Below are positions 38,999 to 48,126 of a DNA stretch of 64,000 bases, in pieces. The stretch is from Massilia sp. Se16.2.3. GTDB taxonomy: Bacteria; Pseudomonadota; Gammaproteobacteria; Burkholderiales; Burkholderiaceae_D. Under the pieces are notes generated by a model. It had not been told where the DNA came from. It made no database searches and saw nothing but the letters and a program-made list of their open reading frames with translations. A program made the translations under genes and the position numbers. Location: positions 1,302,001 through 1,366,000 of the forward strand of contig NZ_CP050451.1 in the NCBI RefSeq assembly GCF_014171595.1. The letters are read 5' to 3'. Each line of letters starts with the position of its first letter. Positions within the stretch are counted from its first letter, which is position 1.

Positions 38999-40353
38999 GG
39001 GCTTTCATCGGCTCGATGACGGGCCGTGTCTTCGCCACCCTGCTGCTGGGGATCCCGGTATCGGCCGCGCTGACCCAGTGGCTGGCCGACGTCGAGCGCC
39101 AGCGCGTGCTCGAGCGCCAGCGCGACCAGACCCTGATCGAGCGCGCCGAGCAGCTGATCATGGCCACCGAGATCGTGCCGGCATCGACGCGGCGCGCCTA
39201 CCTGGCCGTCGCCAACCGTCCGGGGCTGCTGCTCGCGGTCGGTTCGCCGCATCCGAGTGCAGCCCAGCCCACGGGCTTTTCGAAGACCCTGTCCGAGCGG
39301 CTCGGCAAGGACTACCAGATCGTCCCCGCGGCCGCCGCGCCCGACGCCTGCGCGCATCCGCCGCGCATGCCCATCCTGTACGGCCTGCTCAGCGCGGAGT
39401 GGCGCGGCGCCTGCGAAAACCTCAACGTGCGCCTGCGCGATGGCGAGCAGCTGCACTTGGCCGTGCTGCCGCCGCGGGCGCTCGCTCCGGCCGATACCGA
39501 CTACCGCGCCGTGCTCGCGCTGTTTTTCGTCAGCACCGCTTTTCTGGCCTACCCGGTGGCGCGCATGACGACGCGTCCCCTGAAACAGCTGGCGCAGGCC
39601 GCGCAAGACCTCGGCAACGACATCAACCGCGCGCCGCTCGACCTGACCGGTGCCAGCGAGATTCGCCAGGCCAGCGCCGCCTTCAACGCGATGCAGGCGC
39701 GCATCCGCCAGTACATCTTCCAGCGCACGCAAATGCTGGCGGCGATCACCCACGACCTGCAGACGCCGCTCACGCGCATGCGCCTGCGCCTGGAAAAGGT
39801 GGACGACCGCGAACTGCAGGAACGCCTTATCGGCGACCTCTCGGCCATGCAGGCGATGGTGCGCGAGGGCCTGGACCTGGCACGCAGCATGGACGCGACC
39901 GAGAGCATGCAGATGCTCGACCTGGACTCGCTGCTGGCCTCGAGCTGCGACGATGCCGCCGATGCCAACCTGCCCGTCACGCTGGCCGGCCGTTCGAACA
40001 TGGCCCTGCTGGGCCGCCCGCTCGACCTGCAGCGTTGCCTCGGCAACCTGATCGACAACGCCGTCAAGTATGGCCAGCAGGCCCAGGTCGTGGTCGACCG
40101 CGTGAACGGCGCCGCGCGCATCCGCGTGCGCGACAACAGGCCCGGCATTCCGCAGGCCGAGCTGACCCGCGTGTTCGATCCGTTCTACAGGGTGGAAACC
40201 TCGCGTTCGCGCGAATCGGGCGGTACCGGCCTCGGGCTGACCATCGCCCGCAACATCGCCGAACAGCATGGCGGCAGCATCGCGCTGGCGAACCCCCCGG
40301 ACGGCGGCCTGGAAGTCACGCTGATGCTACCGGCGTATTATCCGGGAAAGTAG
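38995..40353 (+). CDS. Sensor histidine kinase
   Basis: 452 residues. Helix 1 is RVFATLLLGIPVSAALTQWL. A periplasmic sensor of about 130 residues (with three Cys, including DACAHPP) comes next, then helix 2 AVLALFFVSTAFLAYPVARM and a HAMP linker. The HisKA domain has phospho-accepting His253 (AAITHDLQTPLTRMRLRL). The ATPase domain has N-box LIDNAVKYG and F/G2 boxes FDPFYRVE and GGTGLGLTIARN. The G1 box reads DNRPGIP where DNGPGIP is usual. The GTG start overlaps the regulator stop; an ATG seven codons on is possible. Confidence 0.9.
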   Translation: MRAFIGSMTGRVFATLLLGIPVSAALTQWLADVERQRVLERQRDQTLIERAEQLIMATEIVPASTRRAYLAVANRPGLLLAVGSPHPSAAQPTGFSKTLSERLGKDYQIVPAAAAPDACAHPPRMPILYGLLSAEWRGACENLNVRLRDGEQLHLAVLPPRALAPADTDYRAVLALFFVSTAFLAYPVARMTTRPLKQLAQAAQDLGNDINRAPLDLTGASEIRQASAAFNAMQARIRQYIFQRTQMLAAITHDLQTPLTRMRLRLEKVDDRELQERLIGDLSAMQAMVREGLDLARSMDATESMQMLDLDSLLASSCDDAADANLPVTLAGRSNMALLGRPLDLQRCLGNLIDNAVKYGQQAQVVVDRVNGAARIRVRDNRPGIPQAELTRVFDPFYRVETSRSRESGGTGLGLTIARNIAEQHGGSIALANPPDGGLEVTLMLPAYYPGK

Positions 40354-40437
40354 GCGCCTTACACGCAGGCGTCATAATGTCGGTCTTGCTGGATTAATGA
40401 TTGAGGAAGCCGCCGGGACGCGCGGCAAGGGAATCGA

Positions 40438-41620
40438 ATGAAAAAGAATACGCTCGCTGTGATCGCCATCGTCGTTGCCGCCGGAGCCGGCGCTGCCTGG
40501 ACCATGAAGGGGACAGGCCAGGCCCACGAGGAAACCGGCAAGGGCGGAGGCCGCGGCGGCGCCGGGGCCGACCACGGTGAACGTGGTGACCCCGCAGCGC
40601 CAGGACGTCGGCGTCGACGTCGCTTCGAATGGCACCGTCACGCCGCAACGCACGGTGGACCTGCGTCCGCAAACGACCAGCACGATCCGCCAGGTGCACA
40701 TCAAGGAAGGCCAGTTCGTGAAGGCCGGCCAATTGATGTTCTCGCTCGACGACCGCAGCGACCGCGCCAGCGTGGCCCAGGCCCAGGCGGAAGTGGCACG
40801 CGGCCGCGCCACCCTGGCCGACCTCGAGCGCCAGTACAAGCGCAGCGGGGAACTGTTTGCACAGAAATTTATTGCCCAGAGCGCCGTCGACACCCTGCAC
40901 AGCCAGGTCGACGCCGCGCGCGCCGCGCTGGCCGCGAATTCGGCCGCCGTGCAGGCCAGCCAGGTCAATGCCAGCTACACCGCCATCCGCGCGCCAATGG
41001 CGGGCCGGGTCGGTGCCATCAATGTCTATCCGGGTTCGCTGGTGCAACCCGCCACCTCGCTCACCACGGTGACCCAGCTTGCCCCGATCGACGTCGCCTT
41101 CACGCTGCCTGAGTCAAACCTGGCTTCGCTGCTGGCGGCCCAGAAGCAGGGCACGGTACCGGTCGAGGCCAGCACCGGCGGGGACGCCAAGCCGGTGACG
41201 GGCCAGCTGAGCTTTGTCGACAACACGGTCGACCCGACCAGCGGCACCATTCGCGTGAAAGCCCAGTTCGGCAACGGCGACGGCCTGCTGTGGCCGGGCC
41301 AGTACGTGAACACCCGCGTCACGGTGCGCACGATCAAGGATGCGGTGGTGATTCCACAAAGTGCGATCATCATCAACGCGGAAGGCACCTTCGTCTACGT
41401 GGCCGAGCACGATGGGACGGCGCGCATGGTGCCGATCACGCGCCTGCACGCCTTCGGCCTGAACGCGGCGGTCACTGGCCTGGCCGGCAACGAGCAGGTG
41501 ATCACGGAAGGCAAGCAGAACCTGCGTCCGGGCGGCAAGGTGCGATTGGCTGGTGCCAGGCAACAAGGCAAGCCCGGCGCGCAGGATGCGCCTGCGGCAC
41601 GAAAGGATAAAGCGGCATGA
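40438..41620 (+). pseudogene. RND efflux periplasmic adaptor (HlyD family), frameshifted near 40561-40571
   Basis: Start MKKNTLAVIAIVVAAGAGAA (anchor or signal), then a Gly-rich stretch GKGGGRGGAG, where the frame changes in a GGGG run. The second frame reads TTVNVVTPQRQDVGVDVASN and continues as a full adaptor: lipoyl halves (RQVHIKEGQFVKAGQLMFSL), coiled coil, ASYTAIRAPMAGRVGAINVY, beta-barrel and C-terminal domain, ending KDKAA. Removing one G joins the two. It links an RND pump to an outer-membrane channel. Overlaps the pump gene by 4 bp; follows the two-component genes by 84 bp. Confidence 0.85.
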
Positions 41621-44600
41621 ATTTGTCCGAACTGTGTATCCGCCGCCCGGTCATGGTGGTGCTGCTGTCGATCAGCCTGGTGCTGGTCGGCATCCTCGCC
41701 TACATGCACATCCCGGTCGCGGCACTTCCCAGCTATAACACCCCGGTCATCAACGTCAGCGCCAACCTGCCCGGCGCCAGCCCGGAGACGATGGCGTCAT
41801 CGGTGGCCCTGCCGCTGGAGAAGCAATTCTCGACGATTGCCGGCATCAAGCTCATCACGTCCACCAGTACCCAGGGCAGCACCTCGCTGACGCTGGAATT
41901 CGCCACCGAGATCGACGTCGACAAGGCTGCCGTCGACGTCCAGGCGGCCCTGCTCGGCGCCCAGCGCCAGCTGCCGCTGGAAATGACCGACCTGCCGTCC
42001 TACCGCAAGGTCAACCCGGCCGACTCGCCGATCCTGTTCATGCACATGACCTCGCCGTCGATGAACCTGTCGGAGCTGAACGACTACGCCGAAAACGTGG
42101 TCTCGCCGGCAATCTCGACCCTGCCGGGCATCGCGCAGGTCTCGGTCAATGGCGGCAAGCGCTTTGCCGTGCGCGTGCGGGCCCGCTCCGACATGATGAA
42201 CGCCCGCAACATCTCGATGGATGAGCTGGCAGCGGCCCTGCGCGCGGCCAACTCGAACGCGCCGCTGGGCGTGCTCGACGGTCCGGCCCAGACGCTCACC
42301 ATCCAGGGCGGCGGCCAGCTGATGAAGGCGGCCGATTTCGCCAAACTGATCGTTGCCACGCGTGACGGCCTGCCCGTGCACCTGCAGGACGTGGCGCAGG
42401 TGGAAGACAGCTACCAGTCGGTCAAGTCCGCGGCCAGCCTGAACGGCGAGCGATCGATCGTCCTGGTGGTGCAGCGCCAGCCGAACGCGAACACCGTGCA
42501 GGTGGTCGACTCGGTGCGCGCGCTGCTGCCGAAATTCGAAACGCAGCTGCCGGCCTCGATCAAGATCCACCTGGTGAACGACCGCTCGGTGTCGATCCGC
42601 GAAGCGATCCACGACGTCAACCTCACCCTCGCCGGCACCGTCGTGCTGGTCATCCTGGTGATCTTCCTGTTCCTGCACCGCCTGACCGCCACGCTCATTC
42701 CGGCGGTCACCGTGCCGATCTCGCTGCTGGGTGCATTGTCGCTGCTGTATGCCTTCGGCTATAGCCTCGACAATATCTCGCTGCTCGGCATTACACTGGC
42801 TGTCGGCCTCGTGGTCGACGATGCCATCGTGGTGCTGGAAAACATCGTGCGCCACATGGAGCTGGGCAAGAAACCCTTCCATGCGGCCCTGGTCGGCTCG
42901 CGCGAGATGGGTTTCACCATCGTCTCGATTTCGATCTCGCTGGTCGCCGTGTTCATCCCGATCTTCTTCATGCCGGGCGTGATCGGCCTGCTGTTCCGCG
43001 AATTCGCCGTGGTCGTCGGCCTGGCGGTGCTGGTCTCGGCCGCGGTGTCGCTGACACTCGTGCCGATGCTGTGCTCGCGCCTGATCAAGGACGGCGGCCA
43101 CGTCGAGCCGCACGAGATGTCGTGGATCGGACGCCGCTTCGAGGCCATGTTCACCCGCGTGCGCAACGCCTATGCCCGCACCCTCGACGGCGCGCTGCGC
43201 CACCGCTTCCTGGTGCTCATGCTGGCGCTCGGCACCCTGGTGCTGACGGGGCTGCTGTACTCGACCATGCCGAAAGGCTTTTTCCCTGAGGAAGACCTGG
43301 GCCAGCTGCGGGTGACCGTCGAAGCCTCGGAAGACACCTCGTCGGCCGCGCTGCTGGCCTTGCAGGACAAGACCGTCGAGGCCATCCGCGCCAACAAGCA
43401 CGTGCAGAGCGTGACCGCGTTCACCGGCGGCGGCAATACCGGCCGCATGTTCCTGGTGCTCGTGCCGCGCAAGCAGCGCCCGGCGATGCCGGAAGTGCTC
43501 GACGAACTGCGCAAGGCCACGCGCAACATCGCCGGCGTGCAAGTCTACATGGCACCGGTGCAGAACCTGCAGCTGGGCGGACGCCCGAGCAAGAGCCGCT
43601 ACCAGTATTCGCTGCAGAGCGTATCGGGCGGGGAGATCGGCAACTGGGCCGACCAGTTCCTCGAGCGCATGCGCGCCAATCCGATCTTCCGCGACGTCAC
43701 CAGCGATTCGCAGAACCGCGGCTTGCAGGCCACCCTCGACATCGACCGCGACAAGGCGGCGCTGCTCGGCGTCGACATGGCCGCCGTGCGCACCGTGCTG
43801 TATGCCACCTTCGGCGAGCGCCAGGTCTCGACCATCTATTCGAGCGCGGCGAGTTACTACGTGATCCTCGAAGCGGCCGAGGCCGACCGTCATTACGACG
43901 ATGCGCTGTCGAAAGTATCGGTGCGTTCGAAATCGGGCGAACTGGTCAAGCTGTCGAGCTTTGCGAACGTGCGCCGCACGGTCGGCCCGATCGCCATCAA
44001 CCACCAGGGACAATTGCAGGCGATCACGCTCGCGTTCAACCTGGCACCGGGCGTGCCGCTGGGCGACGCCACCGCCGCCATCGACGAGATGGGGCGCGAC
44101 ATGAAACTGCCGGCCTCGATCATCACGCAATATGGCGGCGACGCCGCGGTGTTCCAGGACACGCAGTCGAGCCAGCTGATCCTGATCATCACGGCCATCG
44201 GCGTCATCTACGTGCTGCTCGGCGTCCTGTACGAAAGCTATATCCACCCGCTGACCATCCTTGCCGGCTTGCCGTCGGCGGCGGTCGGGGCGCTGCTGAC
44301 CCTGTGGCTGTTCGACATGGACCTGACGCTGATTGCCATGATCGGCATCCTGATGCTCATCGGTATCGTCAAGAAGAACGCCATCATGATGATCGACTTC
44401 GCCCTCGACGCGCAGAGGAATGCCGGCATGACCCCGGTCGAGGCGATCCGCGAGGCCTGTATCCTGCGCTTCCGGCCGATCCTGATGACGACCCTGGCCG
44501 CGATGATGGGCGCACTGCCGATCGCGCTGGGCATCGGCGCTGGCGCGGAACTGCGCCAGCCGCTGGGCCTGGCCGTGGTGGGCGGCCTGATCTTCTCGCA

Positions 44601-44757
44601 GGTCATCACGCTCTACATCACGCCGGTGATCTACCTCTACCTCGACAAGTACAGCGGCACCGGGCCGATGACGGACGACGACGTGGCGGCCGCGGAAAGC
44701 GCGCATGCCGGGCATGCCGCCCACGAGGCCGCCAAGCACCCGCTCCAGGCCCGCTGA
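41617..44757 (+). CDS. RND multidrug efflux transporter, MdtB/MdtC-like (HAE1)
   Basis: 1046 residues, twelve transmembrane helices and two large periplasmic loops. N-terminus MNLSELCIRRPVMVVLLSIS. The proton relay lies in helix 4, GITLAVGLVVDDAIVVLENI, with the two Asp conserved. The second half has GIVKKNAIMMIDFAL and FRPILMTTLAAMMGALPIAL. The pattern is closest to MdtB/MdtC-type pumps. No outer-membrane TolC-type gene follows, so it must use one from elsewhere. The C-terminus is rich in Ala/His. Substrate unknown; its placement after a regulator pair suggests stress induction. Confidence 0.93.
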   Translation: MNLSELCIRRPVMVVLLSISLVLVGILAYMHIPVAALPSYNTPVINVSANLPGASPETMASSVALPLEKQFSTIAGIKLITSTSTQGSTSLTLEFATEIDVDKAAVDVQAALLGAQRQLPLEMTDLPSYRKVNPADSPILFMHMTSPSMNLSELNDYAENVVSPAISTLPGIAQVSVNGGKRFAVRVRARSDMMNARNISMDELAAALRAANSNAPLGVLDGPAQTLTIQGGGQLMKAADFAKLIVATRDGLPVHLQDVAQVEDSYQSVKSAASLNGERSIVLVVQRQPNANTVQVVDSVRALLPKFETQLPASIKIHLVNDRSVSIREAIHDVNLTLAGTVVLVILVIFLFLHRLTATLIPAVTVPISLLGALSLLYAFGYSLDNISLLGITLAVGLVVDDAIVVLENIVRHMELGKKPFHAALVGSREMGFTIVSISISLVAVFIPIFFMPGVIGLLFREFAVVVGLAVLVSAAVSLTLVPMLCSRLIKDGGHVEPHEMSWIGRRFEAMFTRVRNAYARTLDGALRHRFLVLMLALGTLVLTGLLYSTMPKGFFPEEDLGQLRVTVEASEDTSSAALLALQDKTVEAIRANKHVQSVTAFTGGGNTGRMFLVLVPRKQRPAMPEVLDELRKATRNIAGVQVYMAPVQNLQLGGRPSKSRYQYSLQSVSGGEIGNWADQFLERMRANPIFRDVTSDSQNRGLQATLDIDRDKAALLGVDMAAVRTVLYATFGERQVSTIYSSAASYYVILEAAEADRHYDDALSKVSVRSKSGELVKLSSFANVRRTVGPIAINHQGQLQAITLAFNLAPGVPLGDATAAIDEMGRDMKLPASIITQYGGDAAVFQDTQSSQLILIITAIGVIYVLLGVLYESYIHPLTILAGLPSAAVGALLTLWLFDMDLTLIAMIGILMLIGIVKKNAIMMIDFALDAQRNAGMTPVEAIREACILRFRPILMTTLAAMMGALPIALGIGAGAELRQPLGLAVVGGLIFSQVITLYITPVIYLYLDKYSGTGPMTDDDVAAAESAHAGHAAHEAAKHPLQAR

Positions 44758-44903
44758 AACAAGTTGTAACAACCATCAGGATAGCCTGCCTGTAAGCTGA
44801 GCCAGGAAATATTGCTTCGGAACGCGGCCGTGCGTGGAAGACCCAAACCGGGTAGACTCCGCATTGGCCGCCTTTCGCTTATTTGGCTACCTGGAAAGTG
44901 CTA

Positions 44904-45815
44904 TTGAACTTGCGTGACAATCTCCATACCTGCAGCAACGACAGCGATGTCTGCGCACATTGCGGCCAGCCTCTGTCCGCACGCCCGGCGCTCCAGTATG
45001 GCGAGCGCCGCGCCAGCCGCACGGGCCTGGCCGTCACCATCCTGCTGCACCTGCTGCTGGTCGCGCTGTACTTTTACCAGCCCGATCGCCCCGAGAAGAA
45101 AGCCCGGCCGAGCGGCGGCAGCGAAATCGTCTACGTCGCGCCGCTGAGCAAGCCGCCGCCGCAAAAGTCGTCCACGCCGACCACCACACCCTCGAAGAAG
45201 ACGCCGAAAACGCAGCCAACGCGCCCGCGCGTGGAACGCCTGCCGGACACCATCACCTTGCCGGACGAGAAGCCGGTCGAGGTGGCGAAGGAGCCGACGC
45301 CGGAACCCAAGCCCGAAGCCAAGCGCGAAGAAATTCCGCCAGAAATGGACATGGCCGCCTACATCGCCAGGCGCCGCCAGGCCCGCGGCGCGGTCGACCC
45401 CAGCACCAGTACCGAGGAAAGCGAAGCCGCGCGCGGCACCCGCAATGCGCTGGCGAACATTGCCGCCATCAACAACCGCGGCCGCGACGATGCGAACGAA
45501 ACCGGCGGCGTGTTCTCGATATCGAACCGGACCTTCCACAGCCTCGACCTGAAGTTCCGCGGCTGGAACCCGAACTTCAAGCGCCGCTGGCTGACCTCGG
45601 TGACGGTGGAGCAGGGCAGCGAGTCCGATCTGGAAACGGCCGTGGTCAAGAAGATGATCGAGCTGATCCGCCGTGAAAAGACCGGCGACTTCGACTGGGA
45701 CTCGCACCGCCTGGGACGGGTCGTGACGATGAGCGCGCGCGTCAAGGATACCGAGGAACTGCAAGCCTTCTTGTTGAAGGAAATGTTCCCGGACTACAAG
45801 CCCCCAGTGAAATAA
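44904..45815 (+). CDS. Zinc-ribbon/TonB-like single-pass membrane protein of unknown function
   Basis: About 303 residues. Just after the start comes HTCSNDSDVCAHCGQPLS, with Cys spaced as in a small metal-binding ribbon. A single helix follows (GLAVTILLHLLLVALYFYQP). Then come a Pro/Lys/Thr-rich region like the TonB stalk (PLSKPPPQKSS, KKTPKTQPTRPRVE), an acidic Pro-Glu stretch, and a folded C-terminal domain (FHSLDLKFRGWNPNFKRRWL to EMFPDYKPPVK). Start choice is uncertain: TTG 44904 has GGAAAG 5 bp upstream, while TTG 44883 and GTG 44898 are alternatives. No TonB YP motif is seen, so a true TonB role is doubtful. Confidence 0.65.
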   Translation: MNLRDNLHTCSNDSDVCAHCGQPLSARPALQYGERRASRTGLAVTILLHLLLVALYFYQPDRPEKKARPSGGSEIVYVAPLSKPPPQKSSTPTTTPSKKTPKTQPTRPRVERLPDTITLPDEKPVEVAKEPTPEPKPEAKREEIPPEMDMAAYIARRRQARGAVDPSTSTEESEAARGTRNALANIAAINNRGRDDANETGGVFSISNRTFHSLDLKFRGWNPNFKRRWLTSVTVEQGSESDLETAVVKKMIELIRREKTGDFDWDSHRLGRVVTMSARVKDTEELQAFLLKEMFPDYKPPVK

Positions 45816-45838
45816 GTTCACGGCCAGCGCCTCGATTT

Positions 45839-45951
45839 CGTAGGGTGGAGTCCTGACTCCACGCGGTGTCACGGTATGTGTTCAAGCGCCATGAGCGGCA
45901 TCGGCATGCTTTGCTCAAATCGTAGGGTGGGCTCTTGAGCCCACGCGGTGT
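45839..45951 (+). repeat. Two direct REP-like elements in the 45816-46184 spacer
   Basis: CGTAGGGTGGAGTC-GACTCCACGCGGTGTCA (45839-45870) and CGTAGGGTGGGCTC-GAGCCCACGCGGTGTCA (45921-45952). Both share the flank CGGTGTCA, which suggests duplication of a larger unit. The rest of the spacer has GC hairpins GCCGGCG/CGCCGGC and GCGCACC/GGTGCGC near 46050-46084 but no gene. Confidence 0.75.
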
Positions 45952-45987
45952 CATCCCGTGCATACAGGGCGACACGACCGATAACGG

Positions 45988-46030
45988 CACACTTTGCGCG
46001 GCGCTAGACCCTTGCCGCAGCGTGTTTTTT
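45988..46030 (+). terminator. Possible terminator upstream of the tyrosinase gene
   Basis: ACACTTTGCGCGGC pairs imperfectly with GCCGCAGCGTGT, followed by seven T. It is a likely end for the preceding plus-strand transcript, although it lies 170 bp past the stop. Confidence 0.45.
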
Positions 46031-46184
46031 TACCGGGAATGGCTGCGAACGGCCGGCGCCTCCGCCGGCGCGCACCTTTGCGGTGCGCCAGTTATCCCGC
46101 ATACGGACGAGCTAGGCTGATTCCAAGCCCAGCCGGTTCGTGCCCACCCCGGGCGCAGGCGGGCGGTCCTCCACGGAGCGTCCC

Positions 46185-47891
46185 ATGAGCAAGAAGCCAC
46201 ACACTGCCTTCAGCCCGTCACGTCGCGCAACCCTGTTCAAGACCGGCGCGGTGCTCGCCACGAGCATGCTGCCCTTCGGCCTGCCCTCGGCGCAGCCGGT
46301 CATTCCGACACCCTATTTCCGTGCCTTCCGCCGCTATAACGCCTCCGCTTCCAAGGCGGGCGAACGCATGCTCAAGAGCTATGCGAAAGCCGTGCGCGCC
46401 ATGCTGGCGCTGCCGCCCGAGGACCCGCGCAACTGGTACCGCCACGCCATCGTCCACACGCTCGACTGCCCGCACGGCAACTGGTGGTTCCTGCCCTGGC
46501 ACCGCGGCTACCTCGGCTGGTTCGAGCAGATCTGCCGCGAACTCTCCGGCGACCCGCGCTTCGCGCTGCCGTACTGGGACTGGACCGCCGAACCGAAGAT
46601 CCCCGATGGCATGTTCTACGACGTGCTGGACCCCAATCACGAGGCCTATATCCCGACCGCAGCCGACTTCGACAACCGCCTGCGCACGGCGATTGCCAAT
46701 TCCGGCTACTGGACCTCCCCGGGCGGCACCTTCACCCGCCGCAGCCAATACGGCCAGCTGCTCGCGCGCGGCGTGCGCTTCGAGCAGGACCTGATGTTCG
46801 ACATCATCACCGATCCGTCCGGCCGCCTGTTCTACGAGCAGCCGGGCGCGCGCGGACTGCGGCGCGAACGTCCGCAATTGAATGCCGCCACAGGCGACTC
46901 GGTTTCGATCGCCACCATCCGCGCCGCGCTCGACGCACCCGACTTTCCCACCTTCGCCAGCCCGAAGAGTTCGAACCACGGCACGCCGGCCGGCTTCGGC
47001 ATCCTGGAAGCGAAGCCGCACAACTCCGTCCACCGCTGCGTCGGCTCGCGCGACTGCAACTTCGTCGAGGGCCAGGGCTTCATGGCCGACATGCTCTCGC
47101 CCGTCGACCCCGTCTTCTTCCTGCACCACGCCAACATGGACCGCCTGTGGGACGTGTGGGAACGCAAGCAGAAGCGCCTCGGCCTGCCTACCCTGCCGGC
47201 AGGCGTGGAACTGCGTACCGACCTGCCGGACAACCAGAAATCGCCCGAGGAAAAGGCGACCGATTACTACCGCTGGGCGCGCGAACCGATGCTGTTTTTC
47301 GTCGACAAGAATGGCGCGCCGGTCACGAAGACCGAGGCCGGCGACTATGCCTCGGTGGCCGCGTTCAACTACGACTACGAGCCCGGTTCCGGCGAGGACT
47401 CGGTCCCGCGTACCACGTCGCAGCCGCGCGCACGCTCGGCTGGCCGGCGCGTCTTCCCCGGCACGGTACAAACCCGGCAGGTGCATGGCGAGCAGCCCGC
47501 CAGCGCCACCGTCGCGGTGCCAGCAGCCACGCTGGCCTCCGCCGCTGCATCCGGCGTCACGCTGGTAGCAAACATCACGCTGAACTTCGCCGGCATGGCG
47601 CACGATCCGTATGTCGTCGTGCTCAACGGCCCCGACGACTTATCAAACATCGACGCCACCAGCCCGTTTTACCTGGCGACCATCGTCATGTTCGGCCACC
47701 ACGCCAACTGCGGCGCGCTGACCTATGCGCTGCCGCTGGGCGAGAAACTGGCCTCGTCAGGCACGTCCGGCCCGCGCAGCGACGGTACGCTGCGCGTGCG
47801 CGTGGTGCCGCTGCACACGGCAATGGGGCACCACGGGATGGGGGAGGCGAGTGCGGTGGAACTGCTGGCGGTGAATGTCGAGGCCTATTGA
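46185..47891 (+). CDS. Tyrosinase (type-3 copper monooxygenase), Tat-exported
   Basis: 568 residues. The N-terminus has a twin-arginine signal, SPSRRATLFKTGAVLATSML. CuA ligands are among His87/His91, His97 and His106 (HTLDCPHGNWWFLPWHRGY); Cys95 lies two before His97, as in tyrosinases with a Cys-His thioether. CuB ligands are His279, His283 (KPHNSVHRCVG) and His314/315 (VFFLHHANMDRLW). A C-terminal domain of about 150 residues (from VAKTFATR-free region near 430 on) probably covers the active site or aids folding. It oxidises monophenols and diphenols to quinones, hence melanin. The ATG at 46185 follows CGGAGCGTCCC. Assignment firm. Confidence 0.92.
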   Translation: MSKKPHTAFSPSRRATLFKTGAVLATSMLPFGLPSAQPVIPTPYFRAFRRYNASASKAGERMLKSYAKAVRAMLALPPEDPRNWYRHAIVHTLDCPHGNWWFLPWHRGYLGWFEQICRELSGDPRFALPYWDWTAEPKIPDGMFYDVLDPNHEAYIPTAADFDNRLRTAIANSGYWTSPGGTFTRRSQYGQLLARGVRFEQDLMFDIITDPSGRLFYEQPGARGLRRERPQLNAATGDSVSIATIRAALDAPDFPTFASPKSSNHGTPAGFGILEAKPHNSVHRCVGSRDCNFVEGQGFMADMLSPVDPVFFLHHANMDRLWDVWERKQKRLGLPTLPAGVELRTDLPDNQKSPEEKATDYYRWAREPMLFFVDKNGAPVTKTEAGDYASVAAFNYDYEPGSGEDSVPRTTSQPRARSAGRRVFPGTVQTRQVHGEQPASATVAVPAATLASAAASGVTLVANITLNFAGMAHDPYVVVLNGPDDLSNIDATSPFYLATIVMFGHHANCGALTYALPLGEKLASSGTSGPRSDGTLRVRVVPLHTAMGHHGMGEASAVELLAVNVEAY

Positions 47892-47968
47892 ACCGGAGCC
47901 GACAAGCCAGCACCAGACACACCGCGTCCCGGCATGGTGTGTCTTGAATGTGTGCTTGTTGGCATCCC

Positions 47969-48001
47969 GGCAGGAGGAGGCCGACCTCCGGCCTCCCTGC
48001 C
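47969..48001 (+). terminator. Hairpin after the tyrosinase gene
   Basis: GGCAGGAGGAGGCCG pairs with CGGCCTCCCTGCC, leaving a 2-nt bulge and a 5-nt loop. No T-run. It is the most structured part of the 235-bp spacer before the next small gene. Confidence 0.45.
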
Positions 48002-48126
48002 ATATGGGCGCACTTGCAACAGCGCCTTACGCAGGAGAAATTTGCTTTCTGTATTGACGAAACTTCCGGTAGTCTTTCCAGTACATACCGTCCGGTACGA
48101 TCACCTGCTGTCACACTGGAAGCGAG

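Noticed and set aside
41797..44772. A 991-codon open frame opposite the RND pump
   Set aside because: Same shadow effect; the pump has complete family motifs on the plus strand.
44904..45815. Calling the Cys-rich membrane protein TonB
   Set aside because: The stalk resembles TonB but the C-terminal domain lacks the usual YP motif and a Cys ribbon head is foreign to TonB.
47892..48126. A small gene in the gap after tyrosinase
   Set aside because: Short frames there lack a ribosome binding site and codon bias; the gap holds mainly a hairpin.
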